Assembly: GCA_050180705.1 (NCBI GenBank)
Contig: JBFXDX010000012.1
Location: forward strand, 91,355 to 155,354
DNA from: SB25 sp050180705
Lineage (GTDB): Bacteria > Bacteroidota > Bacteroidia > Bacteroidales > Tenuifilaceae
Direction: 5' to 3'
Length of the DNA stretch: 64,000 nt
Part shown: positions 26,964-35,083 of the stretch, in pieces
Layout: every line of letters starts with the position of its first letter
How positions within the stretch are numbered: the first letter of the stretch is position 1
The notes under the pieces: model-generated
What the model was told of the DNA's origin: nothing
Databases searched by the model: none
What the model saw: only the letters and a program-made list of their open reading frames with translations
Translations under genes and position numbers: made by a program

Positions 26964-29588
26964 TTGGGCTCAATTTTCACGACAAAAATAAGACTAAAAT
27001 TGCATTTCAGGTTACTATTACTTCTTATAATTATTAACTTCACTGCTAGTTTTGCTAACAGTGCCATTATTCCATCTTCAATAATTATTCCGTTTTCTCA
27101 GCAAATTGATACAGTAAAGGGTCAGGATTCTACTAAGATGGCAAAAAAGAAGCCAGTTGTGGAGGTCCCAATTTTTAGCAATGCAGATGATTCTATTACT
27201 TATTCATTGGATGGAAAAACGGCATTTCTGTACGGTAATGCTATTGTTACCTACGATAATTTAGAACTCAAGTCTCAGTATATTGAGTTTGATATGGAAA
27301 AAAAAGAGGTATATGCTTATGGTTTGCCCGATAGTACAGGGAAAGTTATTGGACGTCCAGTTTTTAAAGAGGGAAGCCAGTCTTTTGAGATGGATACTAT
27401 TCATTACAATTTTGATACGAAACGTGCAAAAATTGCAGGTGTTGTCACTGAACAAGCTGGTGGATATATGCATAGTGAGGTTACAAAAAAAATGGAAGAT
27501 GATGTTGTGAATATGAAGTCTGGAAAGTATACTACATGTGACTTGCCTCATCCTCATTTTTATATTGCTATTACAAAAGGGAAAATGATACCCGAAAAAA
27601 AAATTATTGCTGGTCCAGCTTATGTTGTAATAGAGGATGTTCCTCTTCCAATTTTTATTCCATTTGGCTTTTTTCCAAACACAAAGAAACGAGCTGCAGG
27701 TATAATAATTCCAGAATATGGAGAAGAGTCAAATCGAGGACTTTTTCTTCGAGGCGGTGGTTATTATTTTGGTATGGGAGATTATATGGATGAGAAAATT
27801 ACTGGTGACTATTATTCCAATGGTTCATGGGGCTTCAGAAGCCAAACAACGTATAAACTTCGTTATAAGTTCTCAGGATCATTAAGTATTGAGTCATCAA
27901 CAGTTAAAACTAGTGAAAAAGGGCTTGCCGATTTTCAGAAAACCAATACATACTGGATACGTTGGAGCCATAACCAAGATGCTAAGGCTCATCCAAATTC
28001 TACATTCCAAGCAAATGTTAATTTTGGATCATCTAATCATAATAAATACAATGCGACAAGTATAACAACCGCAGTCAGTAATACATTTAATTCTAGTATA
28101 TCATATTCGAAGGTTTGGCCAGGAACTCCTTTTAGTTTAAGTTCATCGTTGAATCACTCTCAGAATAATATAGATTCTACCGTCAATATTGGGTTTCCAA
28201 AGGTGACATTTAGTATGACAAAAATTTATCCTTTTAAGAGGAAGCAAAGCGTTGGTACTTCTAAATGGTACGAAAAAATTGGTTTTAGTTTGACATCAAA
28301 CCTTGATAATAGGGTGGAGGTAAAAGAGAATAATTTGTTCAAGAAATCTGTTGTTGATAGTATGGAAAATGGAGTAAAGCATGTTATTCCATTATCAACG
28401 TCTTTTAATCTTCTTAAATTTATAACAGTTTCACCAGGAGTAGGCTATTCGGAGTATTGGTATCTGAAAACAATTGATAAAACATGGGATGTCGATTCTC
28501 AAGAAGTAGTAGTCGATACTGTTAGGGGATTTAAACGTGGCTATGAGTATAGCACCGCTGTTTCGATGAGCACCAAGATTTATGGAATGTTTCAGTTTGG
28601 AAAATCATCTAAAGTCCAGGCAATTAGACATGTGATTACACCTTCGGTATCTCTAAGTTATCGCCCTGATTTTTCAGAATCTCAATATGGATTTTATAAA
28701 GAGGTGCAGAAGGATACCTTAGGAAATGTTGAAAAATACTCGATATTCAGTAAGGGAATTTATGGTGGTCCTGGAAGTGGAAAATCTGGTGTTTTGAACT
28801 TTTCTCTCGGGAACATTCTTGAAATGAAGGTGCTTTCCTCGAAGGATACTGCGAATCCTGTTAAAAAGATTAAGATCTTGGATGGTTTCAATATCACATC
28901 TTCTTATAATTTATTGGCTGATTCTATGAATTGGTCTCCAATTTCTGTTAGTGGAAGAACTAGTTTGCTAGAAAAAGTTAATATTAATTTCTCGGGGGTT
29001 TTTAATCCTTATGCTTTGAATTCTTCGGGTGTTGCAATTAATCAATATGAATATAATAAGTCTGGGAAATTTGCTCGTTTTACAAGAGGAACTATAGGTT
29101 TCGATTTTTCCTTGAGTAGTTCAAAGGGAGGTGATAAGAAAGACTCTGAAGGAGGTCGCGCAAATGGTAATATTCCATTAGGAACATCTCCAGATGGCTC
29201 TTCATTTGGAGAGTCAATGAGTTCTCAGTATGGACTTGATTATGTTGATTTCAATGTTCCTTGGAAGTTTAGATTTAGTTATAACTTATCATATTCTAAG
29301 CCTGCGTACGAATCAAGTTTAGTTCAAACTATAAGTTTTTCAGGTGATCTTAGTTTGACATCAAATTTGAAAATTGCGTTTTCTTCTGGATATGATATGA
29401 AGAATCGGAAGTTGACTACAACTACATTAAATTTTGTGCGAGATTTACATTGCTGGGAGATGCGTTTAACGGTTGTTCCTCTTGGTTACTATAAGAGTTT
29501 TAGTTTCCAGATAAATGTAAAATCTTCAATATTACAAGACTTGAAGTATAATAAGAGAGATAGTTACCTTGACAATATAGAAGAATAG
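26964..29588 (+). CDS. LptD-like (OstA) outer-membrane LPS assembly protein
   Basis: Large outer-membrane beta-barrel of about 874 residues with an N-terminal OstA/LptA-like jellyroll (YSLDGKTAFLYGNAIVTYDN, then ELKSQYIEFDMEKKEVYAYG) and a long beta-rich barrel. It most likely inserts LPS into the outer leaflet. A signal sequence (LLLLLIIINFTASFANS) is present. No ATG precedes it: the frame is closed by TAA at 26955, so translation must start at a TTG (26964 or 27000) or another rare codon. Divergent from the amidase, followed within 7 bases by ridA. Classical LptD is only distantly similar, hence the moderate confidence on the exact role. Confidence 0.85.
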   Translation: MGSIFTTKIRLKLHFRLLLLLIIINFTASFANSAIIPSSIIIPFSQQIDTVKGQDSTKMAKKKPVVEVPIFSNADDSITYSLDGKTAFLYGNAIVTYDNLELKSQYIEFDMEKKEVYAYGLPDSTGKVIGRPVFKEGSQSFEMDTIHYNFDTKRAKIAGVVTEQAGGYMHSEVTKKMEDDVVNMKSGKYTTCDLPHPHFYIAITKGKMIPEKKIIAGPAYVVIEDVPLPIFIPFGFFPNTKKRAAGIIIPEYGEESNRGLFLRGGGYYFGMGDYMDEKITGDYYSNGSWGFRSQTTYKLRYKFSGSLSIESSTVKTSEKGLADFQKTNTYWIRWSHNQDAKAHPNSTFQANVNFGSSNHNKYNATSITTAVSNTFNSSISYSKVWPGTPFSLSSSLNHSQNNIDSTVNIGFPKVTFSMTKIYPFKRKQSVGTSKWYEKIGFSLTSNLDNRVEVKENNLFKKSVVDSMENGVKHVIPLSTSFNLLKFITVSPGVGYSEYWYLKTIDKTWDVDSQEVVVDTVRGFKRGYEYSTAVSMSTKIYGMFQFGKSSKVQAIRHVITPSVSLSYRPDFSESQYGFYKEVQKDTLGNVEKYSIFSKGIYGGPGSGKSGVLNFSLGNILEMKVLSSKDTANPVKKIKILDGFNITSSYNLLADSMNWSPISVSGRTSLLEKVNINFSGVFNPYALNSSGVAINQYEYNKSGKFARFTRGTIGFDFSLSSSKGGDKKDSEGGRANGNIPLGTSPDGSSFGESMSSQYGLDYVDFNVPWKFRFSYNLSYSKPAYESSLVQTISFSGDLSLTSNLKIAFSSGYDMKNRKLTTTTLNFVRDLHCWEMRLTVVPLGYYKSFSFQINVKSSILQDLKYNKRDSYLDNIEE

Positions 29589-29595
29589 TTTGATT

Positions 29596-29973
29596 ATGAA
29601 GAAGATTATTAATACGGAAAATGCGCCTAAAGCTGTAGGCCCATACAGCCAAGCCGTAGAGGCAAATGGACTTGTTTTTGTTTCGGGTCAAATACCTGTA
29701 AATCCTCAAACAAGTAGTATTGTAGAGGGAAGTATTAAAGAGCAAACAGAGCAGGTTCTAAAAAATATAGGTGCGATCTTAAAACAGGCAGGCTTAGATT
29801 ACTCTAATGTGGTTAAAACTACATGCCTGCTAAGCGACATGAATAATTTTGTTGCAATGAACGAGGTTTATGCAACATATTTTACCTCCGAAATGCCTGC
29901 AAGAGCAGCATTTGGTGTTGTTAAATTGCCATTGGGTGTACTTGTGGAAATAGAGTGTATCGCTGCTAGGTAA
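29596..29973 (+). CDS. RidA family enamine/imine deaminase
   Basis: Cytosolic protein of 125 residues that hydrolyses reactive 2-aminoacrylate and related imines. The family motifs PKAVGPYSQAV, FVSGQIP, and the C-terminal ARAAFGVVKLP with the substrate-binding Arg, then VEIECIA, are all present. A TTG six bases earlier is in frame, but the ATG at 29596 (MKKIINTENAP) is the normal start. It follows lptD by 7 bases and probably shares its transcript. Confidence 0.94.
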   Translation: MKKIINTENAPKAVGPYSQAVEANGLVFVSGQIPVNPQTSSIVEGSIKEQTEQVLKNIGAILKQAGLDYSNVVKTTCLLSDMNNFVAMNEVYATYFTSEMPARAAFGVVKLPLGVLVEIECIAAR

Positions 29974-29980
29974 AATAAAA

Positions 29981-30000
29981 AAACCCGCATTTGCGGGTTT
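29981..30000 (+). terminator. Bidirectional terminator between ridA and rplI
   Basis: AAACCCGC/GCGGGTTT stem with a four-base loop, flanked by A-run and T-run, just after the ridA stop and 23 bases from the rplI stop. Confidence 0.9.
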
Positions 30001-30022
30001 TTTTATTATCGTTTTATATTTC

Positions 30023-30469
30023 TTATTCAGAAATAACTTCAAATTCAATAGCAACCTTAACTTCTCGGTGAAGTTTGATTTCGGCTGTATAGCTGCCAAC
30101 CTCTTTGATTTGATCTTCTTTAAGGCTGATAACCTTACGATCGATTTCAAATCCTTTTTCAGCCAACGCTTCAGCAATTTGGATTGTATTAACAGAACCA
30201 AAAATCTTACCAGTTGAACTAGTTTTTGCACCAATAGTAAGTTTAAGACCTCCCATTTTTGCAGCAAGTTGTTCAGCATCGGCTTTAATTTTTGCCTCCT
30301 TATGAGCACGTTGCTTAATATTCTCAGCTAAAACTTTTTTTGCAGATACAGTTGCATTAATGGCCATTCCATTAGGAATTAAATAGTTTCGGGCATAGCC
30401 ATTTTTTACAGTTACTATCTCGTCCTTACTACCAAGGTTCGATACGTCTTGTAACAGAATAATTTCCAT
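30023..30469 (-). CDS. rplI: 50S ribosomal protein L9
   Basis: Ribosomal protein of 148 residues with the L9 N-terminal signature (MEIILLQDVSNLGSKDEIVTVKNGYARNYLIP pattern, seen in parts) and the long connecting helix leading to the C-terminal domain. Last gene of rpsF-rpsR-rplI, 22 bases after rpsR. Confidence 0.98.
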   Translation of the reverse strand: MEIILLQDVSNLGSKDEIVTVKNGYARNYLIPNGMAINATVSAKKVLAENIKQRAHKEAKIKADAEQLAAKMGGLKLTIGAKTSSTGKIFGSVNTIQIAEALAEKGFEIDRKVISLKEDQIKEVGSYTAEIKLHREVKVAIEFEVISE

Positions 30470-30491
30470 CAGATTTTCCTCCTACCTTAAA

Positions 30492-30761
30492 TTATTTCAA
30501 TAGATCGGTTACAAATGGCAGTATGGCAATATGACGAGCCCTTTTTACTGCTGTAGCTACTTTTCTCTGGTACTTCAATGAAGTTCCAGTAATACGACGA
30601 GGAAGAATTTTACCTTGTTCGTTAAGGAATTTTTTCAAGAATTCAGGATCTTTGTAGTCAATGTATTTGATCTTATTTTTCTTGAAACGGCAATACTTCT
30701 TCTTTTTGATCTCAACTGTTGGGGGTGTGAGATATCTGATTTCTGATTGATTTGTACTCAT
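30492..30761 (-). CDS. rpsR: 30S ribosomal protein S18
   Basis: 89 residues with the basic N-terminal tail (KKKKYCRFKKN) and conserved core (FLNEQGKILPRRITG, KYQRKVATAVKRARHIAILPF). It binds S6 in the platform of the small subunit. It starts 3 bases from the rpsF stop. Confidence 0.98.
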   Translation of the reverse strand: MSTNQSEIRYLTPPTVEIKKKKYCRFKKNKIKYIDYKDPEFLKKFLNEQGKILPRRITGTSLKYQRKVATAVKRARHIAILPFVTDLLK

Positions 30762-30764
30762 GGC

Positions 30765-31118
30765 TTAGTCCTCCACTTTTTTAGATTCCACTTTGGTGCT
30801 ACGTTTTTTTGTAGCGTACTCAACAGCGTATTTATCTAACTTAACGGTTAGAAAACGAATAATACGCTCATCACGGCGGTACTGAGTCTCGAGTTTGTCA
30901 ATTAACTCACCAGCAGCCTTAAACTCCATTAAATGGTAAAAGCCAGTGGTTTTTTTCTGGATTGGGTAGGCCAATTTTCTTAAACCCCAATTCTCTTCAT
31001 GTACGATTTCGCCACCATTCTCGGTGATGAAACCTCTGAATTTTGTAACCGCTTCCTTCATCTGGGCCTCAGACAAAACGGGAGTAGCAATGAAAACGGT
31101 TTCGTAGTGATTTAACAT
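30765..31118 (-). CDS. rpsF: 30S ribosomal protein S6
   Basis: 117 residues: MLNHYETVFI start, central WGLRKLAYPIQKKTTGFYHL, and an acidic/lysine-rich tail. First gene of the S6-S18-L9 operon, driven by a well-formed Bacteroidota promoter directly upstream. Confidence 0.98.
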   Translation of the reverse strand: MLNHYETVFIATPVLSEAQMKEAVTKFRGFITENGGEIVHEENWGLRKLAYPIQKKTTGFYHLMEFKAAGELIDKLETQYRRDERIIRFLTVKLDKYAVEYATKKRSTKVESKKVED

Positions 31119-31147
31119 AGTATAATTATTTAGTTAAAATTAGCGTG

Positions 31148-31179
31148 CAAAGGTAGATTTTTTATCTTGAATTACAAAA
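31148..31179 (-). promoter_or_regulatory. Promoter of the rpsF-rpsR-rplI operon
   Basis: On the minus strand TTTTG (31175-31179) is followed, after exactly 19 bases, by TACCTTTG (31148-31155). This matches the Bacteroidota TTTG/TAnnTTTG consensus in both boxes and spacing, about 30 bases before the rpsF ATG. Confidence 0.85.
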
Positions 31180-31225
31180 TCTTTCAGTTTTAGATTGATA
31201 TATTTGCCTGACAAATATATGTATA

Positions 31226-31453
31226 ATGATTGCTCAAAGTAGATTTATATGTAATTGTAAATGTGTTTCGAAAAAGGAAATTGTAAATGCAGTTCGGAAA
31301 CATGGGGCTCAATCTTTTTCTGAAGTTCGAACAATAACTACAGCTACCACAGGTTGTGGCCGATGTAAACCAGCGGTTGAAGGTATTGTTGGCGAAGAGT
31401 TATCAATGCAAAAGGTTCGGATAATGCAGTTGAGAATAAATTTTGGAGATTAA
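31226..31453 (+). CDS. Bfd-like [2Fe-2S] protein
   Basis: Small protein of 75 residues with four cysteines arranged as in bacterioferritin-associated ferredoxin: C9-x-C11 and, 32 residues on, C44-x-x-C47 (TTGCGRC). An extra cysteine, C13, replaces the usual glycine. Bfd domains carry a 2Fe-2S cluster and pass electrons, for instance to release stored iron or within nitrite reductases. No bacterioferritin gene is adjacent. It is divergent from rpsF and convergent with the SirB1-like gene. Confidence 0.87.
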   Translation: MIAQSRFICNCKCVSKKEIVNAVRKHGAQSFSEVRTITTATTGCGRCKPAVEGIVGEELSMQKVRIMQLRINFGD

Positions 31454-31491
31454 GATGTAATACAGATCTTTAGTTATTGGTTAAATAACCA

Positions 31492-32361
31492 TTATTCCTC
31501 TACTAATTTCAGCAGTTTTTTTAGATCTTCAACTTTTTTTGTATTCGATTGTTTTTCGTAGGTGTATATCAAATTGAATAGGAGTTGAGCAATTGCAGTT
31601 TTGTTGGTGCATGGTAAATAGAACTCATCTTTAGGCTGTATCTTTTGCTGTTGAAGAAAAACATCTATTTCTTTTAGTCCGAAAACAGAGCCTCTATTGA
31701 ATGGATTGATATAGAAAAGGATACTTTCTTTTTCGTCGGAAATTTCAGTTGTTGAGTGAAACCTATCTTTATACGCGAGTACAAAATTTTTGGGCAGATT
31801 GACGCAATGTATCGGGAGTCCTAATCTTTGAGCAATTGCAGCATAGAAAATTGAAAGTATAATTGGGCCACCCTTTTTTGTTTCCAGCAATAAGTTTATA
31901 TACTGATTATTTGGCGAGAAAAAGTTGGTAACATTAGGACCAAATCCGTGAATATCAAAAATGATATGGTTGATTATTTTAACCTTTTCTAGAGCTGTAA
32001 GGTTATCATTGATTTCGAGCCATGCATCGCGCCTTAGTTTTTCAACTTCTTTTTCGATTGCGCTAAGAGATAGTTCAGGATATTGAAATCGAGCAATCAG
32101 GAACGCACCTTCCAGCAAATCTTGGGTTTCGGAGTTTACCCATGCTAGCAATGAATTTTCAGTGCTTTTGTATTGGATAGTTTGGATAAGATTCTCCAGA
32201 CGGTTCTGGACAATTTCACTCTGGGAAACTTCCCAGGCTTTTTCAAGTTGGGGAACAATTGAAATGCCCTGCGTGATGATCTTTTCCGAAATAACCTTAA
32301 AAATCTCAGAATCAGGATCGTCAAGCAGGGCAATCAATGAGTTTAGATCGTTGCTAACCAA
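31492..32361 (-). CDS. SirB1/transglutaminase-like family protein
   Basis: Cytosolic protein of 289 residues with a Transglut_core2 (SirB1) domain. The typical central segment GGPIILSIFYAAIAQRLGL followed by VNLPKNFVLAY is present. An N-terminal region of about 90 residues looks helical and HEAT-like. The cysteine expected of a true transglutaminase is not obvious, so catalysis is doubtful. It starts 12 bases after the phosphorylase stop, forming a two-gene operon. Function unknown. Confidence 0.82.
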   Translation of the reverse strand: MVSNDLNSLIALLDDPDSEIFKVISEKIITQGISIVPQLEKAWEVSQSEIVQNRLENLIQTIQYKSTENSLLAWVNSETQDLLEGAFLIARFQYPELSLSAIEKEVEKLRRDAWLEINDNLTALEKVKIINHIIFDIHGFGPNVTNFFSPNNQYINLLLETKKGGPIILSIFYAAIAQRLGLPIHCVNLPKNFVLAYKDRFHSTTEISDEKESILFYINPFNRGSVFGLKEIDVFLQQQKIQPKDEFYLPCTNKTAIAQLLFNLIYTYEKQSNTKKVEDLKKLLKLVEE

Positions 32362-32373
32362 CTTAAAAATAGT

Positions 32374-33270
32374 TTAGATCGTTGCTAGTTTATCTAATGT
32401 TAACTCAATAAGGCGCTTAATTGCAGGACGGTAGTCTTTTGTCGCGTCTTTAATTACTCGATTTGCAATTATTGCGCATATTGTAATAGAGTCGTGTCCA
32501 AGTAGTTTCGAAAGTCCATTAATTGCGGAACTTTCCATCTCAAAGTTGGTAATTCTACGGCCATTATACTTGAAATCAACAATCTTATCGTTCAATTTTG
32601 GATCGGCTAATGGGAGACGAAGAACTCTGCCTTGTGGTCCGTAAAAGCCTGGTGCCGAAATTGTGATTCCTTTTATGGTATAGTCCGAGAAAAGTTCTAC
32701 CAATTTAGAGGATGAGCGGTTGAAGTATGGTTTTGCGCAAAGTGGATTCCAGTTAGTATGTTTTAGGAAAGCCTGCTCCATTTCAAGATCACTTACTTCG
32801 TTGCGATTGGCGTAGAAGTTTAGCAAACCATCGAAACCTATGCTGATCTCGGTCATAACGTAGCTACCTAAATCAATTTCGGGTTGAAGAGCACCAGAAG
32901 TACCTAAGCGAACAATCGTTAACTTTTCGTGGGTGTCCTTAACTGTTCTTGTTGTAAGATCGATATTTTTTAATGCATCGAGTTCATTTACAACGATGTC
33001 AATATTGTCGGTTCCTATACCTGTCGAAACGGCACTAATTCTTTTGCCCTTGTAATATCCCGTGCAAGTTTTAAACTCACGATTCGAAACCGTATGCTCA
33101 ATTTTATCGAAAAAAGACGATACTGTTTCAACTCTACCTGGGTCGCCCACTAATACTACAGTATCGGCTAGTTGATCGGGTGTTAAGTGTAAATGGAAGA
33201 TACTACCATCTGGGTTTAGTATCAGTTCCGATGATTCAATTACTCTCATATCGTTATATTTAAACTTCAA
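32374..33270 (-). CDS. Nucleoside phosphorylase (uridine phosphorylase-like)
   Basis: NP-I family phosphorylase of 298 residues. The phosphate-binding VLVGDPGRVE near the N-terminus, VSTGIGTDNIDIVVNEL and VRLGTSGAL are clear, as is FEMESSAINGL with the ribose-binding Met-Glu. It splits a nucleoside into base and ribose-1-phosphate; uridine is the likely but unproven substrate. An alternative ATG seven codons in (33249) is possible. Upstream gene of a pair with the SirB1-like protein. Confidence 0.9.
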   Translation of the reverse strand: MKFKYNDMRVIESSELILNPDGSIFHLHLTPDQLADTVVLVGDPGRVETVSSFFDKIEHTVSNREFKTCTGYYKGKRISAVSTGIGTDNIDIVVNELDALKNIDLTTRTVKDTHEKLTIVRLGTSGALQPEIDLGSYVMTEISIGFDGLLNFYANRNEVSDLEMEQAFLKHTNWNPLCAKPYFNRSSSKLVELFSDYTIKGITISAPGFYGPQGRVLRLPLADPKLNDKIVDFKYNGRRITNFEMESSAINGLSKLLGHDSITICAIIANRVIKDATKDYRPAIKRLIELTLDKLATI

Positions 33271-33467
33271 AGATACTAATTTTTAAAAGATTGATTCGGT
33301 TTGATGATATAACTAACTCTTACGGCTTGCTTTTAGTTACATTTACTTTTTTTGCAAAAAAAAATTAAATATCTCCTAATGATTATTGCTTGTAAAATAT
33401 CATTTAGAATAATTTTCTAATGATTTCGAGATAGTTTTTTTACCTTTAAAGTGTTTTAGCTAATCAG

Positions 33468-33501
33468 TTTTCTAGATTTATTTTCAAAAAGGTTATTTTT
33501 G
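33468..33501 (+). promoter_or_regulatory. Promoter of the DUF4293 gene
   Basis: TTTTC (33468-33472), 21-base spacer, then TATTTTTG (33494-33501), a full TAnnTTTG match, 26 bases before the ATG. Confidence 0.6.
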
Positions 33502-33527
33502 TCATACATAAAAATTATAGGTTAGTT

Positions 33528-33992
33528 ATGATACAACGAATTCAAACATTATTCCTATTAGGGGTTGCCATATTACTTGGTTTTTTATTCTTTTTGCCAT
33601 TTACATCGTTTGTGGTTGAGCCGCAAATGGTTAAATACATATTCATGGCTAGTGGATTAACATCGGAAGGAGTAAATGCTGAGAGTATATATAATACTTG
33701 GCCATTGTTCATTCTACTTATAGTTGTATTTGCGATTCCATTTATAACGATCTTTTTATATAAGAGAAGAATGCTTCAAATAAGGCTTTGCATTGTAAAT
33801 ATTGTTTTATTATTGGGTATGCAAGGTTTAATGTATTACTATGTTGTGGCAGTGAGTAAACTTTTAGTTGCAGAGTCTCACTATAGCCTTCTTTTCATAT
33901 TTCCGTTAGCTTCCGCGATATTAACTTTTCTGTCATTGAGAGCAATTGCAAAGGATGAAGCATTAATTCGATCGTTGGAGCGGCTGCGTTAG
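33528..33992 (+). CDS. DUF4293 membrane protein
   Basis: Bacteroidota-specific membrane protein of 154 residues with four helices (near 8-28, 58-77, 85-103 and 118-140). The opening MIQRIQTLFLLGVAILLG and the split of helices by a short extracellular loop are typical of DUF4293. Function unknown. Single gene with its own promoter; it runs into the decayed transporter on the other strand after 4 bases. Confidence 0.85.
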   Translation: MIQRIQTLFLLGVAILLGFLFFLPFTSFVVEPQMVKYIFMASGLTSEGVNAESIYNTWPLFILLIVVFAIPFITIFLYKRRMLQIRLCIVNIVLLLGMQGLMYYYVVAVSKLLVAESHYSLLFIFPLASAILTFLSLRAIAKDEALIRSLERLR

Positions 33993-33996
33993 CAAA

Positions 33997-34810
33997 TTAC
34001 TTTTTGATTGCTAGTGCAAGTTGAATTGCAACTGTAAGTACCATAATTCCAGAGACTACAAACACCCATAGAGTTCCAAATTTATTCCATGTTAGGCCAG
34101 CGAATGAACTTGTCAGCAATGCTGCTATGCTTTGGAATCCGTTATAGAAACCAATTATAGGTGTAATCTTTTGATTGTCAGCAATATTGCTTATTTACAC
34201 TTTTGAAATTTCTTATGTTGATGCTGCATATGCCGCATTGAGTCCGAAAAGGGTAATATACATTTGTGAGTCGGAATATTCCTGCTTTTTAATCATCAAA
34301 CGAGGAAAAGCATCGGAACTATAAAAAATGGCAAAAACTAAAAGTCCTACAACTAGAAGTTTATATTTCTTCGGAGATTTGTTTCAGTAATGAACGAAAC
34401 TAAAGAAGCCTTTTTTCACTTTTAAGAGGATTATTTTTTCTTCCTTCGACTCTTAGAAATAGTGTGATTGCGACGGCAATTAATTCAGGCTAAAATGCAA
34501 TTATAAAGTATTCTATAATTTTTTGGATAGTAGCATAGGTAGCATCGTGTGCACTATTAAGAATACCTTTTCCCAGTCTATCTAGCGTTCTTGCACCGAA
34601 AATTCCAACTGGAAAAGAAAATAGGGTCATTATCGGTTTCGAGAGGGCGCTAAGAAAATATCCCCATCGGACGAATAGAACTCTTTTGCTAATTCTATTA
34701 AACCAATGTCCAAATTATCCTTTGCTTAAGCCGCAGTTGCTTCTGTAAGACCCTCTAGTAGTTCTATAAAAACAGAAAATTCTATCAATTTAGGAATACT
34801 GACAGATAGG
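33997..34810 (-). pseudogene. Decayed MFS transporter
   Basis: Reading leftward, fragments of one MFS transporter remain. N-terminal pieces include IELLEGLTEATAA, then YFLSALSKPI and FGARTLDRLGKGI (about 34560-34680), the middle has VEGRKNNPLKSEK and LLVVGLLVFAIFYSSDAF, and the tail reads ITPIIGFYNGFQSIAALL down to a stop at 33997. In-frame stops, frame changes and lost segments break it (for example stops after AAYAAST and after EISKV), and its length is well short of a usual 400-residue MFS. The motif D-R-x-G-K-G places it in the drug/metabolite efflux-like branch. It is a remnant, not a working gene. Confidence 0.85.
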
Positions 34811-35083
34811 ATAAAACATTTTGCTTGCAAGTTTGGTAAATAGGCTGACGAAAGAAACTGGCAGAATTGTTTTGACTATTATTTTTTCATTTGGAAAAGT
34901 TAATCCACAAGAGTTAATTGAAATTTGTTCAAAATTAATTTATGATATTAAAATAAACTATATGTTTGTTCGTTCATCAAAAGGATTACAAAAAATGTTA
35001 AAATATGTTTTTTGAATTTCATGTTAATACCAAAAAGTTACTTTTGATTAAAAATTTAATTGTTTCACTAAACTTTAACTAGA
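34811..35083. other. AT-rich gap before the M16 protease gene
   Basis: Holds the M16 promoter and a 64-codon open frame from a TTG at 34821 that shows no start signal or recognisable domain. Nothing else is visible. Confidence 0.4.
35039..35046 (+). promoter_or_regulatory. Likely -7 box for the M16 protease gene
   Basis: TACTTTTG fits TAnnTTTG exactly. A TTTC at 35017-35020 gives an 18-base spacer. The ATG is 37 bases downstream. Confidence 0.55.

Noticed and set aside
34821..35015. 64-codon plus-strand ORF from a TTG
   Set aside because: No start signal, no recognisable domain, lies next to the decayed transporter in AT-rich sequence; at best another gene fragment.
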